DNA from: Idiomarina piscisalsi
Lineage (GTDB): Bacteria > Pseudomonadota > Gammaproteobacteria > Enterobacterales > Alteromonadaceae
NCBI RefSeq assembly: GCF_002211765.1
Contig: NZ_CP022133.1
Coordinates: 1,984,001 to 2,048,000, forward strand
Length of the DNA: 64,000 nt
Reading direction: 5' to 3'
Every line of letters begins with the position of its first letter. Positions within the stretch are counted from its first letter, which is position 1. Of this stretch, positions 9,042 to 19,084 are shown piece after piece. Made by a program: the position numbers and the translations under genes. The notes beneath the pieces are model-generated. The model was not told where the DNA came from. It ran no database searches and saw only the letters and a program-made list of their open reading frames with translations.

Positions 9042-10253
9042 CTACCTCTTTTGCTGCTTCTGTAACGCCGCTATCCGGCTGGGAAGAGAGAACAACCGAA
9101 TAAAACCTTCGGCGTGCGCCTGGTTATAGACTTCGTCCGCACCAAAAGTCGCAAAGTCTTCGCTGTATAAGCTATTCGGAGAACGTTTCTGAACCGCAGT
9201 CACTGAGCCTTTATAGAGCTTCAGCACCACGTCGCCGCTGGCGGTCGAACACAGTGATTGTGCCGCGCTCATGACCGACTGCTGCAATGGGGTAAACCAG
9301 CGGCCGTCGTACAACAGCTGTGCAAACTGTTCGCTCAATTGCGCTTTCCAGCTGCGGCTGGTTTTATCCAATACCAGCTCATCAATCGCCTGTAACGCAG
9401 CCATCATCACCGTACCACCGGGAGTTTCGTAACAACCACGGCTTTTCATGCCCACTAAACGGTTTTCGACAATATCCACCCGCCCGACACCATGCTTAGC
9501 GGCAATGTCATTCAACACATTCAGGCATTCGAAAGGCGACAGTGCCTTGTCATTCACCGCCGTGATGTCGCCATTTTCGACCGTAACAGAAACATATTCC
9601 GGTTTATCCGGCGCTTGCTCTGGCGATGTCGTCATGGTCCAGACTTTATCCGTAGGCTCACACCAGGGGTCTTCCAGCTCGCCGCCTTCGTGCGAAATGT
9701 GCCAGGCGTTGGCATCCCGGCTGTAAATTTTGGTCGCTGACGCCGAGCACGGAATATTCCGCTCTGCCAGATAATCCAACAGAGACTCCCGACTGCTTAA
9801 CTCCCATTCACGCCACGGAGCTATCACTTGTAAGTCAGGTGCTAACGCCGCGTAGCAGGACTCAAAACGTACCTGATCATTCCCTTTACCGGTACAACCG
9901 TGCGCCAGCGCATCCGCACCCACTTTACGAGCCACTTCAACCTGAGCTTTGGCAATAATCGGACGCGCCATAGCCGTGCCCAATAAATAAGTGCCTTCGT
10001 AAATAGCCCCGGTCTTGAGTGTTGGGTACACGTAGCGCTTCACAAACTCATCTTTTAAATCAACCACGTGGCACTCGGACGCACCGGACGCTTTGGCTTT
10101 TTCTTCCACGCCTTCCAGCTCTTCGGCGCCCTGTCCTACATCAGCCACAAACGCCACAACTTCGCAGCCATAATTCTCTTTTAACCAGGGCACAATGGCC
10201 GATGTGTCCAGACCGCCAGAATAGGCCAAAACAACTTTTTTTACGTGACTCAT
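9042..10253 (-). CDS. argG: Argininosuccinate synthase
   Basis: 403 aa, the usual length for the short bacterial ArgG. It ligates citrulline and aspartate with ATP to give argininosuccinate. The N-terminal ATP-pyrophosphatase loop AYSGGLDTS (about 10-18) is clear, followed by the conserved [14 protein letters not shown] stretch near residue 115. Its ATG overlaps the argF stop as ATGA, indicating translational coupling, and argH follows after 3 bp. Confidence 0.97.
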   Translation of the reverse strand: MSHVKKVVLAYSGGLDTSAIVPWLKENYGCEVVAFVADVGQGAEELEGVEEKAKASGASECHVVDLKDEFVKRYVYPTLKTGAIYEGTYLLGTAMARPIIAKAQVEVARKVGADALAHGCTGKGNDQVRFESCYAALAPDLQVIAPWREWELSSRESLLDYLAERNIPCSASATKIYSRDANAWHISHEGGELEDPWCEPTDKVWTMTTSPEQAPDKPEYVSVTVENGDITAVNDKALSPFECLNVLNDIAAKHGVGRVDIVENRLVGMKSRGCYETPGGTVMMAALQAIDELVLDKTSRSWKAQLSEQFAQLLYDGRWFTPLQQSVMSAAQSLCSTASGDVVLKLYKGSVTAVQKRSPNSLYSEDFATFGADEVYNQAHAEGFIRLFSLPSRIAALQKQQKR

Positions 10254-11200
10254 GAGGCTTTCTCCATAGATTCTGGCAGTACTGCTGCCGTTGGGTTTAA
10301 TAACAAGGTTAATAACGCATTTTGTGCGTAAAGCCGGTTCTCGGCTTGCTGGAAACAGCGGGACAGTGGACCGTCCATAACATCGGACGTGATTTCATAG
10401 CCGCGATGCGCGGGCTGGCAGTGCAACACCGAAGTGGCGCCACTTTGCTCAACCAGCGGCGCGTTAATTTGATAGGGGTAGAAAATCTCACGAACTGCAT
10501 CCAGAGGTTGATCATCCCCCATGGATACCCAGGTGTCGGTGTAGAGCGCATCGGCATCTGCCACCGCAGTAATATCGTGCGTCATCACAATATGGGCGCC
10601 GCTTTGAGCTGCAAGCGCTTGTGCTTTCTTCACCAAATCCGCATTGGGCTCATAGCCTTTCGGACAAATAACGGTGCAGTCGGCACCTACTGTGGCAGCG
10701 GTTAGCATCAGTGAATGCGAGACATTATTACCGTCACCTAAATACACCAGTTTTAGCCCTTTAACCTTGCCGTACTGCTCCTGCAGCGTCAGAAAGTCCG
10801 CCAACGCCTGACAAGGATGAAACTTGTCGCACAGACTGTTCACAACAGGAACGGAAGCGTGCTGCGCTAATTCTTCTAAGGTACGATGCGACATCACCCG
10901 GGCGACAATCGCATCCGCCCAGCAAGAGAGATTGCGCGCGTAATCCGCCACCGTTTCGCGCACGCCCATGCCCTGCCCCTGCTCATTCAGGTAGACAGCA
11001 TGACCGCCCAGTTTTTGCAGGCCAATGTCAAAAGACAGCCGCGTACGGAGGCTAGGCTTTTCAAATAAGGTGACCACACTTTTACCGGCCAGTGCGTGTT
11101 GGTATTTTTCGGGGAAAGCTTTTTGCGCTTGCGCTAAAGCCAATAATTGCAATGTGTCAGCCGGAGAAAGCTCCAGCCCGGATAAACAATGTTTCATCAT
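10250..11200 (-). CDS. argF: Ornithine carbamoyltransferase
   Basis: 316 aa. It transfers the carbamoyl group of carbamoyl phosphate to ornithine, giving citrulline. The carbamoyl-phosphate motif reads SLRTR (residues 50-54) where most ornithine enzymes have STRTR. The C-terminal HCQPAHRG replaces the common HCLPAHRG. Both changes keep the catalytic Arg, Cys and His. Position within an argCBFGH operon, and an argE deacetylase next door, support ornithine over N-acetylornithine as substrate. The start is ATG 11200 or 11197 (two Met codons), 2 bp after argB. I cannot exclude an acylornithine variant from sequence alone. Confidence 0.9.
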   Translation of the reverse strand: MMKHCLSGLELSPADTLQLLALAQAQKAFPEKYQHALAGKSVVTLFEKPSLRTRLSFDIGLQKLGGHAVYLNEQGQGMGVRETVADYARNLSCWADAIVARVMSHRTLEELAQHASVPVVNSLCDKFHPCQALADFLTLQEQYGKVKGLKLVYLGDGNNVSHSLMLTAATVGADCTVICPKGYEPNADLVKKAQALAAQSGAHIVMTHDITAVADADALYTDTWVSMGDDQPLDAVREIFYPYQINAPLVEQSGATSVLHCQPAHRGYEITSDVMDGPLSRCFQQAENRLYAQNALLTLLLNPTAAVLPESMEKAS

Positions 11201-11202
11201 AC

Positions 11203-11946
11203 TTACTCACTAATCTGTGTGCCTGAAAAGGGGTTATTCATTACATTCCAACTGCCAATTCGCACACATCGTCGTAAGCGTTTTGCGGCGCTCAGCGCCC
11301 CGCGCACTTTTACCTCCATGCCGTCTTTAATCACTCCCGCCTGGGTCAGTTGCTGAATAGACTCTGAATTGAGATGGCTTAAAGGGCTTCCACTGCCGTC
11401 CAGAACTGCTTCAACGTCGGTTATTAACAGCAAATCAGCATTGTAGGTGGCAGCGACGGCCACAGCGGCATCATCCGCATTGACATTGAACCACTCGCCG
11501 TTTTCGCCAAAGCCGATAGAGCTGATAATAGGTAGGTAACCATGCATCAGTAAGTCGGCCAACAACGCAGGCACCGGCTCCGTACTTGAAACCTGGCAAA
11601 GACCAACCTGACCTAAGCTTTCAGACTGTCGAACACAGTTAACCCCCGCTTCATAAAGCGTCAGTCCAATCGGTTTTAAGCCTGAGGCAATCGCCTGTTT
11701 CATTAAGATTTTGTTGGCCGCGCCTGCCAAGCCACCCACTATATAGGACATGTGCGGCTCCGGACTGACCCGTAAGCCGCTTTGTTTTTCACTGTGCAAA
11801 CCAGCGGTGCTCAGCCACTGTTGGACCAGCGAACCGCCACCGTGAACCAACACGATTTCATCCTCGTGTTGTTTCAGCGACTGAAACAGCGCATTTAGCT
11901 TTTCTGGTTGTTCCAGCAGGCTGCCACCGAGTTTAACCACCTTCAT
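11203..11946 (-). CDS. argB: Acetylglutamate kinase
   Basis: 247 aa, the size of the E. coli enzyme. It phosphorylates N-acetylglutamate, the second step of arginine synthesis. The amino-acid-kinase fold is shown by KLGGSLLE at the N terminus, VHGGGSLV near residue 34, and the NVNADDAAVAVA and LLITDVEAVLDG segments toward the C terminus. It overlaps argC by 4 bp (ATGA) and ends 2 bp before argF. It lacks the N-terminal helix of arginine-inhibited hexameric kinases, so feedback inhibition probably acts at the synthase instead. Confidence 0.95.
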   Translation of the reverse strand: MKVVKLGGSLLEQPEKLNALFQSLKQHEDEIVLVHGGGSLVQQWLSTAGLHSEKQSGLRVSPEPHMSYIVGGLAGAANKILMKQAIASGLKPIGLTLYEAGVNCVRQSESLGQVGLCQVSSTEPVPALLADLLMHGYLPIISSIGFGENGEWFNVNADDAAVAVAATYNADLLLITDVEAVLDGSGSPLSHLNSESIQQLTQAGVIKDGMEVKVRGALSAAKRLRRCVRIGSWNVMNNPFSGTQISE

Positions 11947-12968
11947 AGCAAGCCCTCCTCAACCGGCAGTCCCAGTTGCAGGTTGATGCACTGAATGGCT
12001 TGGCTCGCCGCGCCCTTCAATAAGTTATCAATCGCCGACAGCACAATCAGTTGATTCCCCTGTCGATGCCAACCAATATCGACAAACGGCTGGTGCTCAA
12101 CGTTTTTTATCGCTGGCCGATTTTGCGCTTTTACCCGAACCAGCGGTTGCCCGGCATAGCACTGATACGCGCCTTCTATTTCGGTGTCGGTGACTTGCTC
12201 GTGAAGATTCGCATAGATGGTCGCCAGTATGCCTCTGGGGAAGTTCGCCAGGTGCGGTGTAAAAAGCACATTTTGTTGTAACTGCTGAGCTATTTCTGGC
12301 GTGTGCCGATGATTGAATAGCCCGTAAGCCTGCAATGACAGCTCTGCACCATGAGTATTAAGTGATGCTTTACGGCCCGCGCCGGTTACACCCGAAACGG
12401 CATTTACAATCACTTTTTCGTCGGTCAGCAACGCTTTTTGTTTTAGCGGAAGCAACGCCATTAATGCAGCGGTTGGATAACAGCCCGGCACCGCAACCAG
12501 CTGGGCGGTCACAATATCCGCGGCGTGCCATTCGGCCAGACCATACACCGCTCTGCCTAGCCAGTCCGTGTGTTTATGTTCAAAGCCGTAGAAGTCGGAA
12601 TACTGGTTTACGTCGTGCAGCCGAAAGCCACCAGACAAATCCATAACCTTGAGACCGGCCTGCAAAAACTCTGGGGCTAACGCGACACTGACAGCGTGAT
12701 CCGTGCATAAAAATACCGTGTCCGCTTGTTCAATAATCGCCGCTTTAGCAGCGCTCGATAAAGGCTGCAACGGCATACTCAAACAATGCGCATACTGCGG
12801 ATGCAAATCACCCAGCAACTTGCCGGCATCGCTGCTATGCTCAGACACATAACAGCCGATAAGCACTAACGCAGAGTGCTGATTAACCAGCCGAGTGAGC
12901 TCGGCGCCGACATACCCACTGGCTCCGATAATGGCGACTGATTGAGAAGGAGGTGTTTGATACGGCAT
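11943..12968 (-). CDS. argC: N-acetyl-gamma-glutamyl-phosphate reductase
   Basis: 341 aa. It reduces acetylglutamyl phosphate to the semialdehyde with NADPH. The Rossmann loop IIGASGYVGAEL (about 13-24) and the catalytic cysteine in VPGCYPTA (near 155) are both present, with a C-terminal His-rich loop NHRHTPEI. It is first in the minus-strand arg operon and divergent from argE across 96 bp. Confidence 0.96.
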   Translation of the reverse strand: MPYQTPPSQSVAIIGASGYVGAELTRLVNQHSALVLIGCYVSEHSSDAGKLLGDLHPQYAHCLSMPLQPLSSAAKAAIIEQADTVFLCTDHAVSVALAPEFLQAGLKVMDLSGGFRLHDVNQYSDFYGFEHKHTDWLGRAVYGLAEWHAADIVTAQLVAVPGCYPTAALMALLPLKQKALLTDEKVIVNAVSGVTGAGRKASLNTHGAELSLQAYGLFNHRHTPEIAQQLQQNVLFTPHLANFPRGILATIYANLHEQVTDTEIEGAYQCYAGQPLVRVKAQNRPAIKNVEHQPFVDIGWHRQGNQLIVLSAIDNLLKGAASQAIQCINLQLGLPVEEGLL

Positions 12969-13064
12969 TAATAAACCATTGCTGTTTTTTGATTAAAAAT
13001 GCACAATAACCGAATAAATATATTTATGCAATAATACTGAATAATTATATTAAGGATCCTGTTT
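12969..13064. promoter_or_regulatory. Divergent argC/argE control region with an ARG-box-like site
   Basis: A 96-bp AT-rich intergenic region. ACTGAATAATTATATTAA (13037-13054) agrees with the ArgR consensus WNTGAATWWWWATTCANW at 15 of 18 positions, the right half being poor. A second GAAT at 13012 is 27 bp away, not the usual 21, so a tandem ARG box is not convincing. ArgR control is expected from the pathway; the exact site is uncertain. Confidence 0.42.
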
Positions 13065-14225
13065 ATGACTGCTCAGGCTTTACCGTCTTTTTTTTCCATG
13101 TATCAGCAGCTTATTGCGCTGCCATCCATTAGCGCGACCGTTCCTAAATGGGATACCAGCAACAAGAAGGTCATTGACTTATTGGCTGAGTGGCTGGAAT
13201 TACTGGGCTTTGAGTGTGAAATTAACGAGCTGGAAAGTCAGCAGGGAAAGTACAATTTACTGGCGCGGCGCGGCGCCGGCAGTGGCGGATTATTGCTGTC
13301 CGGTCATACCGACACGGTGCCTTATGATGCCAGCCGCTGGCACTTTGATCCCTTTACGTTAACCGAAAAAGATAACCGCTGGTATGGGCTTGGCAGCATC
13401 GATATGAAAGGTTTTTTCGCTTTTGTCATGCAAGCTTTAAGTGAACTCGATATCAGCCAACAAAGCAAACCCATTATGGTTCTGGCTACCGCCGACGAGG
13501 AAACCACCATGAACGGCGCCCGTGAGGTCAGCCGTTTTTCTAACCTAAAACCCGACTACTGTGTCATTGGCGAACCTACCGATATGCGACCCGTGTACGC
13601 CCACAAAGGGCACATGAGTGAGGTCATTCGTATTACCGGGCGCTCCGGCCATAGCTCCGATCCGGCACTGGGTATTAACGCGATAGAGCTGATGCACGAA
13701 GTCATTTCTTCACTCATGAAATTAAAAGAAGAGTTTAAGCATAAATATTCAAATTCAAGCTTCACTGTGCCACAGCCGACGATGAACTTCGGGCACATTC
13801 ACGGGGGCGACAACGCCAATCGTATTTGCGGCTGCTGTGAGCTGCACTTAGACGTGCGCCCACTCCCCGGACTGTCTGTCGATGAACTCTACGCGCATTT
13901 GCACAAAGCCACGGAAAGTATTCAAACCCGCTACCCTGGCTCAATCGAATTGATATCTCTGCACCACCCGATCCCGGCATTTGAGCAAACGCACAACTCA
14001 GCACTCGTGCAACTCGCTGAAAAAGTCTCACAGTCACAAGCACGGGCCGTAAATTACTGCACCGAAGCGCCTTTTCTGCAAGAGTTAGGTTGCGAAACCT
14101 TAGTTATGGGTCCCGGTTCAATTAAGCAGGCTCACCAACCCGATGAGTACTTATTAACCGAAACCATTGAACCCACTCAAGAAAAGCTAAAAAAGTTATT
14201 AAAAAGCTATTGTTTTTCCAACTAG
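13065..14225 (+). CDS. argE: Acetylornithine deacetylase
   Basis: 386 aa, the size of E. coli ArgE. An M20-family zinc hydrolase that removes acetate from N-acetylornithine. The metal and catalytic motifs are in place: SGHTDTVP (about 79-86), GSIDMKGF with the bridging Asp, and ADEETT with the catalytic Glu-Glu pair. The dimerisation domain sits in the middle (SGHSSDPALG). With argE present and argJ absent, the linear pathway is used, which fits the need for a dedicated acetylglutamate synthase domain on ArgH. RBS AAGGAT lies about 7 bases upstream. Confidence 0.96.
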   Translation: MTAQALPSFFSMYQQLIALPSISATVPKWDTSNKKVIDLLAEWLELLGFECEINELESQQGKYNLLARRGAGSGGLLLSGHTDTVPYDASRWHFDPFTLTEKDNRWYGLGSIDMKGFFAFVMQALSELDISQQSKPIMVLATADEETTMNGAREVSRFSNLKPDYCVIGEPTDMRPVYAHKGHMSEVIRITGRSGHSSDPALGINAIELMHEVISSLMKLKEEFKHKYSNSSFTVPQPTMNFGHIHGGDNANRICGCCELHLDVRPLPGLSVDELYAHLHKATESIQTRYPGSIELISLHHPIPAFEQTHNSALVQLAEKVSQSQARAVNYCTEAPFLQELGCETLVMGPGSIKQAHQPDEYLLTETIEPTQEKLKKLLKSYCFSN

Positions 14226-14301
14226 CTGCCGATACAAACAAGCAGAATCATTGATTTAGATTAATGCCAGGTCGTTTAAACGTTAGTAAAAGGATCATCA
14301 C

Positions 14302-15927
14302 ATGTTACGACAGTTTTCTATAGGTACCAGAGCCATTGGGGCATTCGGTCTAATCGGCGTATTCGTTATCATTCTTGGGCTATTTGCTCTCAATAGAATG
14401 GGCGCCATTGCCGATCGCATGCATGTTATTACCGACAAGCAAGTGCCTGCAGTGGAAAAAGTCAATGCACTAAATAACGAGTTTCTCTACGTCAACATAT
14501 ACTCGGCTAACGTTTACACTTATTTAAACGACCCAGACCGTCTGCAACGCTACTTAGATAGATTAGATTCAGCTTCGGCCAGTTTAAAAGAAGCCCAGGA
14601 GGAATACAGTTCCCTCATTGAAGACCCTGAAGCACGAAAACTGTTTAACGAGTACAAAGCGCTTGATAAAAAATATTGGCAGCTTAACAAGCAGTTTTTA
14701 GAGTTAGTTAATGCAAAACTTCCTGATGTTATTGCATCCCTACGTGAAAACTCATTAATTCCGTTAAGCACAGAAATATCAGCGAAACTAAACCAACTTC
14801 AGCAGCGCGAAATGGCGTTAATTAGCGATGCCGGCGATAATGCAACCAGTGTGTATGACAGTGCCAACATCGCTGTCATCATTGCGATTATTGCGGTCGT
14901 CTCGTTACTCATTTTCTTTGCTATTATGATGACCAAAAGTGTCGTCAGCCCAATATCCGCCGCTGTGGATTTTGCAAAAGTCATCGCTTCTCGCGACTTA
15001 ACTCAAACCATAGACGTTGTCGGCAACGATGAACCGGCTCAGTTACTGAGACAATTGATTAAAACTCGTGATGAATTGCGCGAATCCATCAGTACTATTT
15101 CTGAGTCTTCCGAACAGCTGGCGTCAACTTCTGAAGAATTGAGCTCGGTGACACAAGATTCAACACGCACCATTCAGCAGCAAACGGAAGAACTTGAACA
15201 GGCAGCGACTGCGGTTAACGAGTTGACTACCGCTGTCGAAACCGTGGCTCAGGATGCACAAAATGCGTCGGAAGCGTCTGAAGAAGCCAACCGTCAGGCA
15301 CAACAAGGTGACGATAGAGTACGCCAAACCGTCAGAGCCATTGAAGAGTTGTCACAAGAAATTGGTGACTCGTCAAGTAACGTGACTGAACTTGCAGAGA
15401 AAGTCACCAGCATTACCAAAGTACTGGAAGTTATTCGCGGTATTGCTGAGCAAACCAACCTACTGGCACTAAACGCAGCTATTGAAGCCGCGCGCGCGGG
15501 TGAATCTGGTCGTGGTTTCGCGGTGGTTGCCGACGAAGTACGCTCTTTGGCTCACAAGACTCAGCAGTCGACCGTTGAAATTGAGGACATGGTTAAGGCC
15601 ATTAATGAATCCAGCGACCGCTCTGTATCAACCATGGAGAAAAGCATGGAACGGGCGACTCGCACTCTCGATGTGGCTCGTGAAGCGGGCGAAGCATTGC
15701 AACTTATTGCAACCGCTGTCAGCGAAATCAACAACCATAACACCTCCATTGCCAGCGCCGCTGAAGAGCAGGCCAATGTGGCTCGTGACGTTGATAAGAA
15801 CCTGGTCAGTATTCGCGACCTGTCTAACTCAACCGCATCGGGCGCCGAGCAGACCAATGCCTCAAGTGACGAGCTCTCGCGCCTGGCAGTTGATTTGAGC
15901 GAATTGGTTAAACGTTTCCGAGTTTAG
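14302..15927 (+). CDS. Methyl-accepting chemotaxis protein
   Basis: 541 aa. The first membrane helix (about 12-30) is followed by a periplasmic helical sensor of about 160 residues resembling a four-helix-bundle domain (4HB_MCP). A second membrane helix (about 190-212), a HAMP linker and a long cytoplasmic signalling coil follow. The hairpin tip carries the invariant chemoreceptor core ([19 protein letters not shown], then [12 protein letters not shown]), where CheA and CheW bind. No CheR-binding pentapeptide is seen at the C terminus (KRFRV). The ligand is unknown. The gene stands alone, with a hairpin about 15 bases after its stop. Confidence 0.93.
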   Translation: MLRQFSIGTRAIGAFGLIGVFVIILGLFALNRMGAIADRMHVITDKQVPAVEKVNALNNEFLYVNIYSANVYTYLNDPDRLQRYLDRLDSASASLKEAQEEYSSLIEDPEARKLFNEYKALDKKYWQLNKQFLELVNAKLPDVIASLRENSLIPLSTEISAKLNQLQQREMALISDAGDNATSVYDSANIAVIIAIIAVVSLLIFFAIMMTKSVVSPISAAVDFAKVIASRDLTQTIDVVGNDEPAQLLRQLIKTRDELRESISTISESSEQLASTSEELSSVTQDSTRTIQQQTEELEQAATAVNELTTAVETVAQDAQNASEASEEANRQAQQGDDRVRQTVRAIEELSQEIGDSSSNVTELAEKVTSITKVLEVIRGIAEQTNLLALNAAIEAARAGESGRGFAVVADEVRSLAHKTQQSTVEIEDMVKAINESSDRSVSTMEKSMERATRTLDVAREAGEALQLIATAVSEINNHNTSIASAAEEQANVARDVDKNLVSIRDLSNSTASGAEQTNASSDELSRLAVDLSELVKRFRV

Positions 15928-15941
15928 CAACCACCGATAAT

Positions 15942-15969
15942 GTAAGAGAGGGCTTATGCCCTTTCTTAC
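15942..15969 (+). terminator. Hairpin downstream of the chemoreceptor gene
   Basis: A 12-bp stem with one G-T pair (15942-15953 with 15958-15969) and a TTAT loop. No T-tract follows, so termination may be weak or need other factors. Confidence 0.5.
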
Positions 15970-16119
15970 ACTCACCCCGCTTGAATTTTAGACACACCCT
16001 ATCCCAACCTTAAAATAACTTTTGTGAATACTGTTAATTTACTGCATAAATTAGACTAATGGTGCGACCGGCGCCTATTCTGAATCCGTGTTAACAACTC
16101 AGTAACAACGGATTCAAAA

Positions 16120-17703
16120 ATGAACAACCTATTTCAATTCAGTCAGCCGCTTGATAACAATGCGAAAACGTTATTCAACGATGAGCATCAAGAATTTCTT
16201 GCCGAGCTGGTGGATACGTTTCAGCCTCGTTTAAACGAGCTATTGGAAAAGCGCCAGCAACGTCAGGCCTATTATGACGGTGGCGCTCTTCCCGATTTTG
16301 ACGCAAACACCCAGGACATTCGCGAAGGCCATTGGAAAATTGCCGAACTGCCGAAAGATTTAAAGAAACGCCGCCTGGAAATCACCGGACCCGTCGACCG
16401 CAAAATGGTCATTAATGCACTAAACGCAAACGTCGACTGCTACATGGCCGACTTTGAAGACTCACAGTCGCCCACCTGGGACGGCATGGTGAACGGCCAA
16501 ATTAACTTGCGCGACGCTAATATTGGCGGCATGACTTACACCGACCCCAGCAGCGGCAAACATTACAAAGTCGGCGAGAACCCGGCGCTGCTTATTGCCC
16601 GGGTTCGTGGGTTGCACCTACCGGAGAAACACGTGCAGCGCAATGGTCAGGCGATTCCCGGCGCCTTGATGGATTTTGCTTTGTACTTTTTACTGAACTA
16701 CCAGCAACGCCTGCAGCAGGGCTCTGGCGTGTATTACTACCTGCCGAAACTCGAGCACAGTGATGAAGCGAAATGGTGGGCCGACGTCTTTCATTTCACG
16801 GAGAAGACGTTCAACTTAAAGACCAGCACCATTCGAGCCACCGTGCTTATTGAAACGCTGCCAGCGGTATTTCAGATGCACGAGATTCTGCACGCCTTAA
16901 AAGACCACATTGCCGCACTAAACTGTGGTCGTTGGGACTACATTTTTAGCTACATCAAAACCCTGAAAGCGCACGCCGATCGTGTCTTACCTGACCGCCA
17001 AGTCGTCAGCATGGACAAACCGTTCTTAAACGCTTATTCGCGGTTATTGGTGAAAACCTGTCATCAACGGGGCGCATTGGCTATGGGCGGCATGGCGGCC
17101 TTTATTCCCAGCAAAGATCCCGCTGAAAACGAAAAGATTTTGGCTAAGGTTCATGCTGACAAAACCCTGGAGCGTGACAACGGGCACGACGGTACCTGGA
17201 TAGCTCACCCCGGTCTTGCCGACACCGTTCGTGAGATCTTCGTGGACGGTATTGAAGGCGATAATCAGCTGCATGTACTGCGCGAAGACGACAATGGTAT
17301 TGACCAGGCGTTATTACTTCAGCCATGTGACGGCGAGCGCACCGAAACCGGCATGCGCACCAACATTCGTGTGTCTCTGCAATACATTGCAGCCTGGTTA
17401 AATGGCAAGGGCTGCGTACCCATTTATGGGCTGATGGAAGACGCCGCCACGGCAGAAATTTCCCGCACCTCTATTTGGCAATGGATCCGCCACGGCAAAA
17501 AGCTCTCTGACGGTACGCCGGTCACCAAAGCCTTATTCACGCAACTTCTGCAGGAAGAAGCCGACGTCGTGAAAAAAGAGGTCGGTAGCGAACGCTGGAG
17601 TAACGAGCCGTTTGAACAAGCATTAGCATTGCTTGAGAACATCACCACCGCCGACGAGCTGGTCGACTTTTTGACCCTACCCGGCTACGAGCAACTCAAC
17701 TAA
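16120..17703 (+). CDS. aceB: Malate synthase A
   Basis: 527 aa, the class-A length. It condenses glyoxylate with acetyl-CoA to malate in the glyoxylate bypass. The conserved region GPVDRKMVINALN followed by CYMADFEDSQSPTWDG (about 90-125), and the later C-terminal DAATAEISR(T)S(I)WQW segment, are typical of malate synthase A. It is followed 43 bp later by aceA and probably forms an aceBA operon. The 192-bp leader, which also holds the chemoreceptor hairpin, presumably has the promoter. I found no certain operator there. Confidence 0.96.
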   Translation: MNNLFQFSQPLDNNAKTLFNDEHQEFLAELVDTFQPRLNELLEKRQQRQAYYDGGALPDFDANTQDIREGHWKIAELPKDLKKRRLEITGPVDRKMVINALNANVDCYMADFEDSQSPTWDGMVNGQINLRDANIGGMTYTDPSSGKHYKVGENPALLIARVRGLHLPEKHVQRNGQAIPGALMDFALYFLLNYQQRLQQGSGVYYYLPKLEHSDEAKWWADVFHFTEKTFNLKTSTIRATVLIETLPAVFQMHEILHALKDHIAALNCGRWDYIFSYIKTLKAHADRVLPDRQVVSMDKPFLNAYSRLLVKTCHQRGALAMGGMAAFIPSKDPAENEKILAKVHADKTLERDNGHDGTWIAHPGLADTVREIFVDGIEGDNQLHVLREDDNGIDQALLLQPCDGERTETGMRTNIRVSLQYIAAWLNGKGCVPIYGLMEDAATAEISRTSIWQWIRHGKKLSDGTPVTKALFTQLLQEEADVVKKEVGSERWSNEPFEQALALLENITTADELVDFLTLPGYEQLN

Positions 17704-17746
17704 TTTCAATTCACAACATTATTAAAGAACAACAAGGAATACGATC

Positions 17747-19084
17747 ATGACAACCACAAATTTATCATTCGCCCAGCAAGTGAAAGAATTACAAGAACAG
17801 TGGGACAACGACCCACGTTGGAAAGGCGTCGAACGTCCGTACAGCGCCGAAGACGTTGTTCGCTTACGCGGCACCGTACAACCGGAATACACCTATGCCA
17901 AAAATGGGGCGAATAAACTCTGGCAACTGATTCACGGCAAGGCGCAGGAAAAGTTCGGCAAAGACTATGTGAATGCACTGGGTGCCTTAACCGGCGGCCA
18001 AGCGGTACAACAAGTGAAAGCCGGTTTGCAGGCTATCTACTTGTCAGGTTGGCAGGTTGCTGCCGACAATAACTCGGCGTGCAGCATGTACCCGGACCAG
18101 TCACTGTACCCGGTCGACTCAGTACCCACCGTGGTTGAACGCATTAATAACTCGTTCGCCCGAGCTGACCAAATTCAGTGGTCAAAAGGCGTAACATCGG
18201 AAGACGACAACTATGTCGACTACTTTGCACCGATTGTGGCTGACGCCGAAGCCGGTTTTGGCGGCGTACTTAACGCCTACGAACTGATGAAAAACATGAT
18301 AAAAGCCGGTGCCGCCGGGGTTCACTTTGAAGACCAATTGGCGTCCGTTAAAAAGTGTGGACACATGGGCGGAAAAGTATTGGTGCCTACGCAAGAGGCC
18401 GCACAGAAACTGTCCGCCGCGCGTTTAGCCGCTGACGTTGCTGGTGCGCCAACGCTCATTGTTGCACGTACCGACGCTAACGCAGCTGACCTGTTAACCT
18501 CGGACTTCGACCCGAACGACAAGCCGTTCATTACCGGTGACCGCACAGCAGAAGGCTTCTATCGAGTTAAACCGGGCATTGAACAGGCCATTTCACGCGG
18601 CTTAGCCTATGCGCCATTTGCTGATTTAATCTGGTGTGAAACGGCGAAGCCTGACTTAGATGAAGCCCGTCAGTTTGCCGAGGCCATTCACGCGAAATAC
18701 CCAGGTAAGCTATTAGCCTATAACTGCTCGCCGTCGTTTAACTGGAAACGTAACCTAGACGACGCCACCATTGCCAAATTCCAGCGCGAATTAGCTGCTA
18801 TGGGTTACAAATTCCAGTTCATTACCTTAGCGGGCGTGCACAATATGTGGTACCACATGTTCGAACTGGCGCACGACTACGCACGCAACGACATGTCAGC
18901 CTACGTAAAACTGCAGCAACAGGAGTTTGAAGCGGCAGACAAAGGCTACACTTTTGTGGCCCACCAACAGGAAGTAGGCACCGGCTACTTTGACGAGCTT
19001 ACCAATGTGATTCAGGGCGGCGTGTCATCCGTTACCGCGCTGACCGGTTCAACCGAAGAAGAGCAGTTTAAAACCTCCGCGTAA
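17747..19084 (+). CDS. aceA: Isocitrate lyase
   Basis: 445 aa, close to the E. coli enzyme. It cleaves isocitrate to glyoxylate and succinate. The catalytic signature [13 protein letters not shown] is near residue 200, and the WCETAKPD and [10 protein letters not shown] segments are intact. A strong AAGGAA RBS precedes the ATG. The last 17 bp overlap the aceK 3' end on the opposite strand. Confidence 0.97.
   Translation: MTTTNLSFAQQVKELQEQWDNDPRWKGVERPYSAEDVVRLRGTVQPEYTYAKNGANKLWQLIHGKAQEKFGKDYVNALGALTGGQAVQQVKAGLQAIYLSGWQVAADNNSACSMYPDQSLYPVDSVPTVVERINNSFARADQIQWSKGVTSEDDNYVDYFAPIVADAEAGFGGVLNAYELMKNMIKAGAAGVHFEDQLASVKKCGHMGGKVLVPTQEAAQKLSAARLAADVAGAPTLIVARTDANAADLLTSDFDPNDKPFITGDRTAEGFYRVKPGIEQAISRGLAYAPFADLIWCETAKPDLDEARQFAEAIHAKYPGKLLAYNCSPSFNWKRNLDDATIAKFQRELAAMGYKFQFITLAGVHNMWYHMFELAHDYARNDMSAYVKLQQQEFEAADKGYTFVAHQQEVGTGYFDELTNVIQGGVSSVTALTGSTEEEQFKTSA

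Noticed and set aside
12969..13036. A tandem pair of ARG boxes
   Set aside because: The first GAAT-containing site matches poorly and its distance to the second is 27 rather than about 21 bases.
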